Assembly: GCA_035438985.1 (NCBI GenBank)
Contig: DAORJK010000009.1
Span: forward strand, 62,001 to 126,000
Direction: 5' to 3'
Length of the DNA stretch: 64,000 nucleotides
Source: UBA4408 sp002389785
GTDB lineage: Bacteria; Bacteroidota; Bacteroidia; UBA4408
Part shown: positions 17,372 to 25,828 of the stretch, one piece after another
Layout of the letters: every line of letters begins with the position of its first letter
Position numbering within the stretch: the first letter of the stretch is position 1
Made by a program: the position numbers and the translations under genes
Notes under the pieces: model-generated
Databases searched by the model: none
Told to the model about the DNA's origin: nothing
Seen by the model: only the letters and a program-made list of their open reading frames with translations

Positions 17372-19170
17372 TTTAACTCCTCCTCTATTTTACTAATGGT
17401 AGATACTGTATCGGCATAATCAGTTTGCATAGCACTGGTTGATTTAACCGGAGCAAATCGAGCAAACTCACTTTTGTTTAACGTAAGTAACAAGAAATTT
17501 ATTGCCTCTTGATTGGTTCCTTTGGCTAATAATACTTCTGAAATTTTTTCTTTGGTTAATTCTACAGCCGATAAATTAAGCTTATCGCTTAAATAACCAT
17601 TTATCGACTTAAATAATTCATTGTAAAATGCATCGTAATTATTTTGTTGCAGGTAATTATTAGCTAAGGCTAAACGTTTACGTGCAATTTGTGTAGCTTT
17701 TTTGCTTTTACGACTTACCGTATCGTTCAAGCTATTGTTGTATTTTTTAAAGAATAACAAAAAGGCTGCAAACAACAACACTGGCAATAAGAGAAGCATA
17801 TAAAACTTGGTGGAACCAAAAAAATCATTTCCGGTTTTCTGTAAATTGGTCTTAGTTTTAATGTAACGAATATCGTTGCCCAAAATCTTTACATCCTCTT
17901 TTGCAGTAATAACAGTAGTTCCAGCTTCGGTCTCATTGGCGGTACCCTTTTCTACGTCGAGTGTAAAATCAGGTGAATTCAGCGTGACATAACTCTTTTT
18001 AGAAATATCAAAATAAGAAAAACTAATGGGCGGTAATTGGTATTTTCCTGAATGACGAGGAATTAATAAATAATCGAAAGTACGGCTACCTGAAACCCCC
18101 GAAGTTGTAGTTGAAATTTTATCGTTAATTTTTGCATCGTAACCTTCGATTTCAGGAGGCAATTTTAATTTAAAGGGATCAATTAATTTCAGATTTCCCT
18201 TTCCTGAAAGTGTAATGTACAAATTGGTAGCATCGTTCGTTTTCAAAGTTTTGTTGGTATTGCTTAAGCGACACTCCATTCCGAAATCACCTACTGCTCC
18301 ATTAAAATCTAAGGGTTTGCCTGCAGTGGGTAAAGGCATAACCTCAATTTTAATAGGCTTACTTTTTACGGTTGCACGCAGGTCTTGATATCCACCGCCA
18401 AAAAATTGGTCAAAAAAACTATTGCTTCTACTGCGCTGTTGTACACGTTTTACAACATCCATCACCATTTCGGTAATTTCCAAGGTTCCGGCCCGCTGTG
18501 GCATGATTACAGTTTTCTTAATTTCTGCGGCTTGGTATTGAACGCCATCAAATACTTCCGGACGAAGTGTTGCTTGTTGATTGGGTGAAACTATGTCTTC
18601 ACTCCAAAAACCATTAAATACAGGAGCTTTAGTTAAAGCATTTTGAACAATACTAACCTTGGTATAAATTTTAAAGGTTACCACCAGTTGCTCTCCCACA
18701 TATACTTTGCTTTTATCAACAAAAGCGCGCAAAAATAAATCCGAGTTATCGTCACCATCCATTGCTTGTTGACCATTTCTCGAATTTTGCGAGGCAGGAT
18801 TTTTCACCACATCAATAACCAGCGATTTTGAATTTACCTGTTTGCCATTTGAACTGATGGCAGCCGGTCCAATGGTAAACTTACCTTCACGTTGAGCGGC
18901 AATAATGTAAGAAAGGGAAATGGATTGCGACATGTTTCCATTAATTATTTCCATGCTCGATGACTGATTAGGTCCTGAGAGCACAACAAAATCATGAAGA
19001 TCGGGGGCTCTGAAATTGGAACCTGCTCCCTTTAAAGTATACGTAATTTGAAATTGCTCACCTACACCTACCTGGTTTCTACTGGTGGAAGCAACCAAAG
19101 TAGCATCCTGTGCCCAGCAAAATTGGCTTACGAATACGAACAATAAAATGCTGAATAAATTTAGTTTCAT
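17368..19170 (-). CDS. batD: BatD oxygen-tolerance family protein
   Basis: The 600 aa protein has a signal peptide (1-20, ending CWAQD). A long extracytoplasmic region of beta-sandwich repeats follows (for example VGVGEQFQITYTLKG and VYVGEQLVVTFKIYTK). A single membrane helix (FYMLLLLPVLLFAAFLLFF, about 447-466) is followed by a cytoplasmic alpha-helical tail. It matches the BatD family (oxygen tolerance), where these exported domains are thought to bind partners in the periplasm. It starts 4 nt after batC and overlaps batE. A low-complexity Ser/Arg/Asn stretch (QQRSRSNSFFDQFFGGG, about 240-256) sits inside a sandwich domain, as often seen in this family. Confidence 0.92.
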   Translation of the reverse strand: MKLNLFSILLFVFVSQFCWAQDATLVASTSRNQVGVGEQFQITYTLKGAGSNFRAPDLHDFVVLSGPNQSSSMEIINGNMSQSISLSYIIAAQREGKFTIGPAAISSNGKQVNSKSLVIDVVKNPASQNSRNGQQAMDGDDNSDLFLRAFVDKSKVYVGEQLVVTFKIYTKVSIVQNALTKAPVFNGFWSEDIVSPNQQATLRPEVFDGVQYQAAEIKKTVIMPQRAGTLEITEMVMDVVKRVQQRSRSNSFFDQFFGGGYQDLRATVKSKPIKIEVMPLPTAGKPLDFNGAVGDFGMECRLSNTNKTLKTNDATNLYITLSGKGNLKLIDPFKLKLPPEIEGYDAKINDKISTTTSGVSGSRTFDYLLIPRHSGKYQLPPISFSYFDISKKSYVTLNSPDFTLDVEKGTANETEAGTTVITAKEDVKILGNDIRYIKTKTNLQKTGNDFFGSTKFYMLLLLPVLLFAAFLLFFKKYNNSLNDTVSRKSKKATQIARKRLALANNYLQQNNYDAFYNELFKSINGYLSDKLNLSAVELTKEKISEVLLAKGTNQEAINFLLLTLNKSEFARFAPVKSTSAMQTDYADTVSTISKIEEELK

Positions 19171-19174
19171 TTGC

Positions 19175-19903
19175 TTACCAGTCTTTTTCTATTTGAACTT
19201 TAACTCCAACAGCTTTCTTCTTCTTTAACTTATCCTGAACATCCTTTTCCTGGTTATTCATCGCTTCAAGCAGGCGTTTGGCATCTTCCTTATTCATTTT
19301 TTGTGGTTGATTGTTCGCTTGCTGATCTTGTTTGTCCTTCTCCTCCTTGTTTTGCTGTTGTTCGTTTTTATCGTTTGATTTTTGGTCCTTATTGTCTTGA
19401 TTTTGTTGATCTTGATTGCCTTCTGAATTTTTATTGTCTTTGCCTTTGCCGTTTTTATCTTGATTTTTTTGTTGCTCCATTTTTTTCTTGGCATAGGCTA
19501 GGTTATAGCGCGTATCTTCATCTTTGGGATTTATTTTTAATGCTTGTTGATAGGCTTTTACACAGTCTTCGTACTTTTTATTTTCGAGCAATGAATTTCC
19601 CAGATTGTGATACGATTGTGCAAGTTTCGGTTTGTCCTTTACTTTATGTGTCAGCGTTTCGAAAACCTGTGCTGCTTCTTCGTATTTTTTTTGCTTGTAC
19701 AATGCGTCTCCTTTATTAAACAAGCCCTCAAACGATTCTTTATTTTTTTCGACTGATTTAGAATAGCTTTTTTCGGCTGCACTAAAATTATGCTTCTTGT
19801 AATATTCGTTTCCTTCTCGAATGTATTTATTTTCGGTTTGAGCAAAAGCTGAAACGATACAACATACTAACAGGCTAGCAATTATTTTTACTTGTAAGTT
19901 CAT
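19175..19903 (-). CDS. batC: BatC: TPR protein with long Gln/Lys-rich tail
   Basis: The 242 aa protein has a signal peptide (1-21) and three TPR units (about 25-135, for example SYHNLGNSLLENKKYEDCVKAYQQALKINP). A very low-complexity tail of Gln, Asn, Lys, Asp and Glu follows (about 138-205), then a conserved end MNKEDAKRLLEAMNNQEKDVQDKLKKK ending in EKDW. This short helical motif and the terminal Lys-Asp-Trp are typical of BatC. It is located between batB (2 nt) and batD (4 nt). The tail is probably disordered and may bridge the VWA proteins BatA and BatB. That role is inference. Confidence 0.88.
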   Translation of the reverse strand: MNLQVKIIASLLVCCIVSAFAQTENKYIREGNEYYKKHNFSAAEKSYSKSVEKNKESFEGLFNKGDALYKQKKYEEAAQVFETLTHKVKDKPKLAQSYHNLGNSLLENKKYEDCVKAYQQALKINPKDEDTRYNLAYAKKKMEQQKNQDKNGKGKDNKNSEGNQDQQNQDNKDQKSNDKNEQQQNKEEKDKQDQQANNQPQKMNKEDAKRLLEAMNNQEKDVQDKLKKKKAVGVKVQIEKDW

Positions 19904-19905
19904 TT

Positions 19906-20967
19906 CTACTTGGTTCGATTAGGAGTTGCATTTTTATTTTTTCCGAACAAATCGAGCTTAATCCACCATTTACTAATTGTTTCAGAAAGCAGTAATTCGA
20001 AGCTGAAAAAAAGCAATGCCAAAAAGATGAAAATTTGAAAATGATCATCGTAATCGGTATAAATTTTACTTCCAAATTCATGCTTTTGCATTTTATTTAT
20101 CTGTTCAAAAATAACACTCAATCCAGCTTGTGAATTAGTTGCACGAACATACATACCGTGCCCCATGGCGGCAATTTGTTGCAGGTTCGATTCATCCAGA
20201 CGTGTTATTACAGTGGTACCGCTATTGTCTTTTCGGAATCCGGTTTGATGTCCGTTTTGGAAAATCGGAATAGGTGCTCCTTCCTCGGACCCCATACCAA
20301 TTGTGTGTACCGCAATTCCTTTTTCTGCAGCAGCCTCAGCTGCTTTTACAGCATCGTCTTCATGATTCTCTCCATCGGTTATTACAATAATTGCTTTACT
20401 GTTTCCACTTTTAGGATCAAATGAGTTTACGGCCAAATCAATCGCAGTTCCAATAGCAGTACCCTGAGTTGAAATCATATCCGTTGAAATATGATCGAGA
20501 AAAAGCTTGGCTGCAGCATAATCAGTAGTAACCGGCAGTTGAACGTAGGCTTGTCCTGCAAAAATTATGACACCAATTCTATCATCATGCAGGTTTTCGA
20601 TTAAACGAGCAATCGAGAGTTTTGCCTTTTCCAAGCGATTGGGGCTGAGGTCTTCGGCTGTCATACTATTACTAACGTCTAGCGCAATAATTATATCTAC
20701 ACCTTCCCGTTTTATTTCTTCCAGTTTAGAGCCACTTTGCGGATTGGCAATTCCTATAATGAGAAAGAAAAACCCGACACAAAGCAAAGCTATTTTAAGC
20801 GCCGCCTTTGAATTTGAACGATCGGGTATTAATGCAGCTATTAATTTTTCATCTGCAAGTCGTGCCAAAGCCCGCTTACGTATACTCTTCATTGCAATAG
20901 CAACTAGTACAACAACTGGTATAAGTAGCAGTCCATACAAAAAATGAATATTTTCAAATCGTAACAC
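19906..20967 (-). CDS. batB: BatB: von Willebrand factor A membrane protein
   Basis: The 353 aa protein has two N-terminal membrane segments (about 8-26 and 57-75). A cytoplasmic or periplasmic VWA domain follows (about 88-290) with a complete MIDAS metal site: D97-V-S99-N-S101, a Thr in TQGTAIGTA and Asp in ITDGENHED. A C-terminal hydrophobic helix lies near 315-335. VWA domains bind protein ligands through Mg2+. In Bacteroides fragilis, Bat proteins were linked to oxygen tolerance. The paralogue batA lies 14 nt upstream. All MIDAS residues are present, so it is probably functional. Confidence 0.93.
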   Translation of the reverse strand: MLRFENIHFLYGLLLIPVVVLVAIAMKSIRKRALARLADEKLIAALIPDRSNSKAALKIALLCVGFFFLIIGIANPQSGSKLEEIKREGVDIIIALDVSNSMTAEDLSPNRLEKAKLSIARLIENLHDDRIGVIIFAGQAYVQLPVTTDYAAAKLFLDHISTDMISTQGTAIGTAIDLAVNSFDPKSGNSKAIIVITDGENHEDDAVKAAEAAAEKGIAVHTIGMGSEEGAPIPIFQNGHQTGFRKDNSGTTVITRLDESNLQQIAAMGHGMYVRATNSQAGLSVIFEQINKMQKHEFGSKIYTDYDDHFQIFIFLALLFFSFELLLSETISKWWIKLDLFGKNKNATPNRTK

Positions 20968-20981
20968 GATTAATTAAATAG

Positions 20982-21980
20982 TTAAGTTAAACTTCTGAAT
21001 ACTGTATTTTTTAATCCAAATTCAAGAACCAATAAGAATAGCGCTAATAATGCGAGTGGTAGAAATAATTCAGACTTTTTAGTATAATTTTTTTCCTCTA
21101 TAATGGTCTTTTCCAACTGGTCGATTTCTGCATAAATTTGTTTTAGTTTTTCATTATTGGTAGCTCTAAAATATTTACCACCGGTTAACGAAGCGATTTT
21201 TTTTAATACCGGCTCATCGATATCGCATTTTACATAATCATATGCATATTGTCCGTTGGGGTAAATAGCTACCGGCGAATAGGCCATACCTTTGGTTCCT
21301 ACTCCTATTGTATAGACTCTTATTCCAAATGGTTGGGCCAATTCACCAGCCAATTCAGGTGAGACAGAACCGGTGTTATTTACTCCATCTGTTAATAAAA
21401 TTATCACCTTGCTCTTTGCTTTGCTATTTTGAATTCTGTTTACGGCAGTGGCTAGTCCCATACCAATAGCAGTACCATCTTGTATCATTCCGGTTTTAAC
21501 TCCCGAAAACAGATTTTTCAAAACAGAATGATCGGTTGTAAGTGGACATTGAGTAAAACTTTCGCCACTAAAAATAACCAGTCCAATGCGGTCATCAGGA
21601 CGGCTATCGATAAATTCCATGGCTATTTCTTTGGATGCATCCAAACGATTAGGTTTGAAATCCTGCGCCAGCATACTTGCGGAGATATCAAGCGTCAGCA
21701 CTATGTCAATTCCTTCGGTTTTTAAATCCTGCCAGCTTTTTTTTGATTGAGGACGTGCTAAAGCCAATATTAATGCAGCAAGCGCCAACATACGCAAAAC
21801 GAACAAACTGTGGCGGAAATATACTTTCAGTGAAGTTTTGTTTCCGGAAAATCCGTTAAAATTTGAAATACGTAACGATGCCTTACGCGAATTATATCGA
21901 AAGAAATACCAAATGGCAAAAGCAGGAATTACTAACAGCGCATAAAAAAAGCCCGGATTTGCAAATGCTACACCATTCAT
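20982..21980 (-). CDS. batA: BatA: von Willebrand factor A membrane protein
   Basis: This 332 aa paralogue of BatB has the same layout. Two membrane segments lie at about 10-28 and 58-76, then a VWA domain with MIDAS residues D98-I-S100-A-S102, Thr in QDGTAIGMG and Asp in LLTDGVNNTG. A membrane helix follows (about 302-320). The start codon overlaps the stop of the upstream gene by 4 bp (ATGA). Together with MoxR and DUF58 it forms the conserved MoxR-VWA chaperone-like module. Clients are unknown here. Confidence 0.93.
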   Translation of the reverse strand: MNGVAFANPGFFYALLVIPAFAIWYFFRYNSRKASLRISNFNGFSGNKTSLKVYFRHSLFVLRMLALAALILALARPQSKKSWQDLKTEGIDIVLTLDISASMLAQDFKPNRLDASKEIAMEFIDSRPDDRIGLVIFSGESFTQCPLTTDHSVLKNLFSGVKTGMIQDGTAIGMGLATAVNRIQNSKAKSKVIILLTDGVNNTGSVSPELAGELAQPFGIRVYTIGVGTKGMAYSPVAIYPNGQYAYDYVKCDIDEPVLKKIASLTGGKYFRATNNEKLKQIYAEIDQLEKTIIEEKNYTKKSELFLPLALLALFLLVLEFGLKNTVFRSLT

Positions 21981-22948
21981 AGTTTTGCCTCCTTCCCTTC
22001 TAATTCAGTATAAATTGAAGCGGTAGTTTGCACAAACAAAACAGCATCCTCCATACTTTGCTCGTTTTCGGATGGCAAAGGTTGTTCTTTTGCAAACTTC
22101 ACCATATCCGAAAGCGATAATAATTGTCGCAGCTTTAATCGTAAAGCATCTTCAATGTGAATTCTACGCATACTGCGCATGGTTTCATCCGTAGTTTGTT
22201 CCATTGCTGCAATTTGAAAACGATTTTCAAGGTAAGTACGCACAATATCACTTAAGCGAATCTGATACAGTTTATATTTTCCTTCTTGCCAAAGCTTTTC
22301 ATTTTTGAGCTGTTCAAGCTGCTCAAGAGCAATGGTATGGGGAGGAATAATGACTTTTTGTTCAACTACTACCTGAGGTGTTACCTTACGTTTTTTCAAA
22401 TAGTAAATTATCAAGAGTAATATCAAAATGGCTACTGCTCCGCCAATCAGGTAAGGAATAAGTTCGCGATAATTCCAAGGTACTTCCTTGGGTCCTTTAA
22501 TATCACGAATAGCTTTTGTAGTGTCAACTGCTACTGTTTGAATTTGAAGTAATAAAGCTTCTGTGTAAACCGGATTTGCCGAATCATTATCTACAGTAAA
22601 TGTAAATGGAGCTATTGCAAAATAGCCTGAATCGAATGAGGTAATCAGTATCTTTTTTGTGTATCGAACACGTTGCTTATCCGAAGTAAAGCTGGTATCG
22701 ATTTTACTTTGTCCTACTACTTCGATGTGAGCGTTAATCGTATCGTTAATTAAAGGAAACTCAACTTTACTCTGAATCGGAGTTTCAATACGAAGTATCA
22801 AATTAGTTTGTTCGCCAATTTTCAGTTTTACAGAATCGAGTGAGGCACTGGCAATATTTTTTTGAGCCGATGCTTCATAAAATAAAAACATACTCAGAAA
22901 AAATCCAAGCAGAAAAAATGAACTATTAGTGGTAACTGTTCTATTCAT
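21977..22948 (-). CDS. Bat-operon membrane protein with extracytoplasmic beta domain
   Basis: The 323 aa protein sits between DUF58 and batA, a position usually held by an uncharacterised BatD-like protein. It has a signal peptide (1-29, ending SAQ). An extracytoplasmic beta-rich region follows (about 30-160; LKIGEQTNLILRIETP resembles the repeat units of BatD). Then come one membrane helix (164-184) and a cytoplasmic helical tail (about 200-310). The start and the DUF58 stop share one base (TAATG), suggesting coupled translation. I see no named family beyond this. It probably works as a membrane partner of the VWA proteins. Confidence 0.85.
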   Translation of the reverse strand: MNRTVTTNSSFFLLGFFLSMFLFYEASAQKNIASASLDSVKLKIGEQTNLILRIETPIQSKVEFPLINDTINAHIEVVGQSKIDTSFTSDKQRVRYTKKILITSFDSGYFAIAPFTFTVDNDSANPVYTEALLLQIQTVAVDTTKAIRDIKGPKEVPWNYRELIPYLIGGAVAILILLLIIYYLKKRKVTPQVVVEQKVIIPPHTIALEQLEQLKNEKLWQEGKYKLYQIRLSDIVRTYLENRFQIAAMEQTTDETMRSMRRIHIEDALRLKLRQLLSLSDMVKFAKEQPLPSENEQSMEDAVLFVQTTASIYTELEGKEAKL

Positions 22949-23820
22949 TACTTTGCGCGTCGCTTAAACAAATTCATCAATGGTTTGATGTAGGGTTCAC
23001 GTGTGTTTATATGAGCTGCATCAACTCCGCTTCGGTTAAATAAATTAATGAGTTGATTTTCTCGTTTTTTACTTTGCAGGGTATAGTTGTTTCTCACTGC
23101 TGCATTATTCGTATCAATCCAGCGAATTTGTCCGCTTTCTGTGTCAAAAAACTTTACTAATCCCATTGGCGGTAGAATGTTTTCGCGTTCATCAAAAATT
23201 CGCAAGGCAATGGTATCATGCTTCTTAGAGGCAATTTTTAACGCATCCGAAAAATCTGCATCGTCAATAAAATCAGATATTACAAATGCAGTACAGCGTT
23301 TTTTAATAACGTTGGTAAAAAACTGCAAGCCAAGCGCGATATTTGTTTTATTGTTTTGGGGTGTAAACTCTATAAGTTCACGAATAATGAGCAAAATATG
23401 ACCTTTTCCTTTCTTGGGAGGAATGTATTTTTCGATTTTATCGCTGAAAAATATCACCCCAATCTTATCGTTGTTTTGAATCGCCGAAAATGCGATAACC
23501 GCACATAATTCGGTGATCAGTTCTTTTTTTAATTGTTGTTTTGTTCCAAAGTTTTCAGAAGCGCTCACATCAACGAGCAACATTACAGTCATTTCGCGCT
23601 CTTCCTCAAATACCTTGATATAAGGGTGATTAAATCGCGCGGTAACATTCCAATCGATTGTTCGGATATCATCACCGGGCATGTATTCGCGCACTTCGCT
23701 AAACGCCATACCCCTGCCTTTGAAGGCACTATGGTATTCTCCTGAAAAAATCTGGTTGGACAAGCCCCTGGATTTTATCTCAATTTTCCGTACTTTTTTT
23801 AATAATTCTGCTGTATCCAT
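22948..23820 (-). CDS. DUF58 domain protein of the Bat operon
   Basis: The 290 aa cytosolic protein has the DUF58 hallmark YMPGDDIRTIDWNVTARF (about 46-63) and a following VWA-like region. That region includes LLVDVSASENFG, in which D-V-S-A-S is a MIDAS-type motif. DUF58 proteins accompany MoxR ATPases and are thought to link them to VWA partners. The frame extends upstream to 23841 but has no reason to start there. The ATG at 23820 gives MDTAELLKKVRKIEI, the usual family start. It is the second gene of the operon, 84 nt after moxR. Confidence 0.93.
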   Translation of the reverse strand: MDTAELLKKVRKIEIKSRGLSNQIFSGEYHSAFKGRGMAFSEVREYMPGDDIRTIDWNVTARFNHPYIKVFEEEREMTVMLLVDVSASENFGTKQQLKKELITELCAVIAFSAIQNNDKIGVIFFSDKIEKYIPPKKGKGHILLIIRELIEFTPQNNKTNIALGLQFFTNVIKKRCTAFVISDFIDDADFSDALKIASKKHDTIALRIFDERENILPPMGLVKFFDTESGQIRWIDTNNAAVRNNYTLQSKKRENQLINLFNRSGVDAAHINTREPYIKPLMNLFKRRAK

Positions 23821-23904
23821 TCTATTATTCCGAAACAACAATTCACTCTATTCCAACAAAATTGCACCTTTTCAAATGCACAGTGTGGCGTATTAGATAA
23901 GAAA

Positions 23905-24903
23905 TTAAGGAACTTCTACTGTATTTAAAATTTCATTGATGATGTGTTCACTGGTGATACTCTCAGCTTCGGCTTCATAGGTCAAGCCAATACGATGACG
24001 CATTACATCGTTGCACACAGCGCGCACATCTTCCGGAATAACATATCCTCGTCGCTTAATAAATGCATAGGCTTTTGCTGCGAGTGCCAAATTAATGCTA
24101 GCACGAGGTGAAGCACCATAAGAAATTAAAGGTGCAAATTTTTCCAGTTTACTATCTTTAGGGAAACGAGTTGCGAAGACAATATCAACAATGTATTGCT
24201 CAATTTTTTCGTCCATGTAAACTTCCTTTACAATTTTTCGTGCACGGATGATGTCATCGGTTTTTAAAATTGAATTCACTGAAGGATACTGACTCAATAC
24301 ATTTTGACGCACAATTTTTTTCTCTTCTTCTTTTGAAGGATAGCCGATTACAATTTTCAACATAAATCGATCGAGTTGTGCTTCAGGCAACGGATAAGTA
24401 CCTTCTTGCTCGATTGGATTTTGAGTAGCCAATACCAAGAAAGGCTCCGGTAATTTAAATGTTTGATCACCAATCGTAACTTGACGTTCTTGCATGGCTT
24501 CGAGCAAAGCACTTTGTACTTTTGCCGGGGCACGGTTTATTTCATCCGCCAATATAAAGTTCGAAAAAACCGGACCTTTTCTTACGGAAAATTCTTCCTT
24601 TTTTTGATTGTAGATCATGGTACCGATTAAGTCGGCCGGTAACAAATCGGGAGTAAACTGAATTCGGCTAAATCCGGCTTCAATTGTACTGGCAAGCGAT
24701 TTTATCGCAAGTGTTTTTGCCAACCCCGGAACTCCTTCTAGTAAAATATGCCCATTCGAAAGTAATCCAATAAGCAATCGTTCCACCATGTATTTTTGAC
24801 CAATAATTACTTTGTCCATTTCCAAAGTAATCATATCAATAAATGCGCTTTCCTTTTGTATTCGCTCGTTTAGCTCTTTAATGTCAATACTTGTTGTTTC
24901 CAT
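23905..24903 (-). CDS. MoxR family AAA+ ATPase of the Bat operon
   Basis: The 332 aa cytosolic ATPase is the first gene of the Bat operon. Walker A is GVPGLAKT (57-64) and Walker B is FILADE (116-121), followed by INRAPAKVQSALLEAMQE, which is diagnostic for MoxR. Sensor 1 is FLVLATQNPIEQEGTYPLPEAQLDRF and the C-terminal lid includes GASPRASINL. MoxR ATPases act as chaperones that mature or insert cofactors into target complexes, together with VWA proteins. The upstream region has a TACATTTG -7 box, so the nine-gene operon probably starts here. Confidence 0.96.
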   Translation of the reverse strand: METTSIDIKELNERIQKESAFIDMITLEMDKVIIGQKYMVERLLIGLLSNGHILLEGVPGLAKTLAIKSLASTIEAGFSRIQFTPDLLPADLIGTMIYNQKKEEFSVRKGPVFSNFILADEINRAPAKVQSALLEAMQERQVTIGDQTFKLPEPFLVLATQNPIEQEGTYPLPEAQLDRFMLKIVIGYPSKEEEKKIVRQNVLSQYPSVNSILKTDDIIRARKIVKEVYMDEKIEQYIVDIVFATRFPKDSKLEKFAPLISYGASPRASINLALAAKAYAFIKRRGYVIPEDVRAVCNDVMRHRIGLTYEAEAESITSEHIINEILNTVEVP

Positions 24904-24928
24904 TTGAGTGTTTACTATTTTAGTGTCG

Positions 24929-24936
24929 CAAATGTA
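24929..24936 (-). promoter_or_regulatory. Candidate -7 box for the moxR-bat operon
   Basis: TACATTTG on the minus strand lies 25 nt before the moxR start codon. The predicted leader is about 20 nt. No clear -33 box. Confidence 0.5.
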
Positions 24937-25075
24937 TTGTGTGCATGTATTTTGAAAAAATTCTTGCCTGTTAATAATTGTTAATCGCCTTTACAATCGT
25001 GACTTTTAAGAATTTTTGCATTCCTAAAATAGTTCTGTTAAAAGCGCTATTTTTACCATCCTAAATTCATAAAAA

Positions 25076-25822
25076 ATGCATCGATATTTTATAAAGCTCG
25101 CTTACAAAGGAACTGCCTATCACGGCTGGCAAAAGCAAGACAATGCGCACAGTATTCAGCAAGAGTTAGAAAATGCATTGCAGGCATTATTGGGTTCTAC
25201 CACTGAAACCTTGGGATGTGGCCGAACTGATGCCGGGGTTCATGCGCGTGAGTTTTATGCACATTTTGATACAGAGACACGCATTGCGGATGATAAATTT
25301 ATTGTATACAAACTGAATAAAATTTTGCCGAAAGATATTTCAGCAGCTTCGGTATTTGAGGTAAAAGCTTCTGCCAATGCTCGATTTGATGCTATTTCAC
25401 GAACCTACCAATATTACATCTCGCGAAAAAAAAATCCATTTGAAATTGACACAGCGTACTATTTGTATGGAGTGTTAGATATTGGAAAAATGAACCGTGC
25501 AGCAAAACTGTTATTCAATCACATTGATTTTACTTCTTTCAGCAAATCGAATACACAGGTGTTTACAAATAACTGCACCATCTTAAAAGCTGAATGGTAT
25601 CAAAAAGATGCATTGCTTATATTTGAGATTAAGGCAAATCGTTTTCTTCGAAACATGGTTCGTGCTATTGTTGGTACCTTACTACAAGTTGGTAAGGGTG
25701 AACTTTCAGAAGAAGAATTTGAAACTATTATTCTTTCCAAAAATCGACAATTGGCTGGATTTTCAGTTCCTGCAGAAGGTTTATTTTTAACACAAGTAGA
25801 ATATCCCGATCATATTTTTTAA
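25076..25822 (+). CDS. truA: tRNA pseudouridine(38-40) synthase
   Basis: TruA isomerises uridines 38-40 in the anticodon arm of many tRNAs. The 248 aa length is normal. GRTDAGVHA (49-57) carries catalytic Asp52. YHGWQKQ (15-21), FDAISRTYQYYI and RFLRNMVRAIVGTLLQVGKG are also typical. It faces the moxR operon and converges with the PGM1-like ligase, leaving only 6 nt between stop codons and no terminator. The two transcripts probably overlap at their 3' ends. Confidence 0.97.
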   Translation: MHRYFIKLAYKGTAYHGWQKQDNAHSIQQELENALQALLGSTTETLGCGRTDAGVHAREFYAHFDTETRIADDKFIVYKLNKILPKDISAASVFEVKASANARFDAISRTYQYYISRKKNPFEIDTAYYLYGVLDIGKMNRAAKLLFNHIDFTSFSKSNTQVFTNNCTILKAEWYQKDALLIFEIKANRFLRNMVRAIVGTLLQVGKGELSEEEFETIILSKNRQLAGFSVPAEGLFLTQVEYPDHIF

Positions 25823-25828
25823 CTCAAA

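Noticed and set aside
19303..19719. Plus-strand ORF of 138 codons across batC
   Set aside because: It is antisense to the low-complexity tail of batC. Skewed codon composition (A-rich on the coding strand) keeps antisense frames open.
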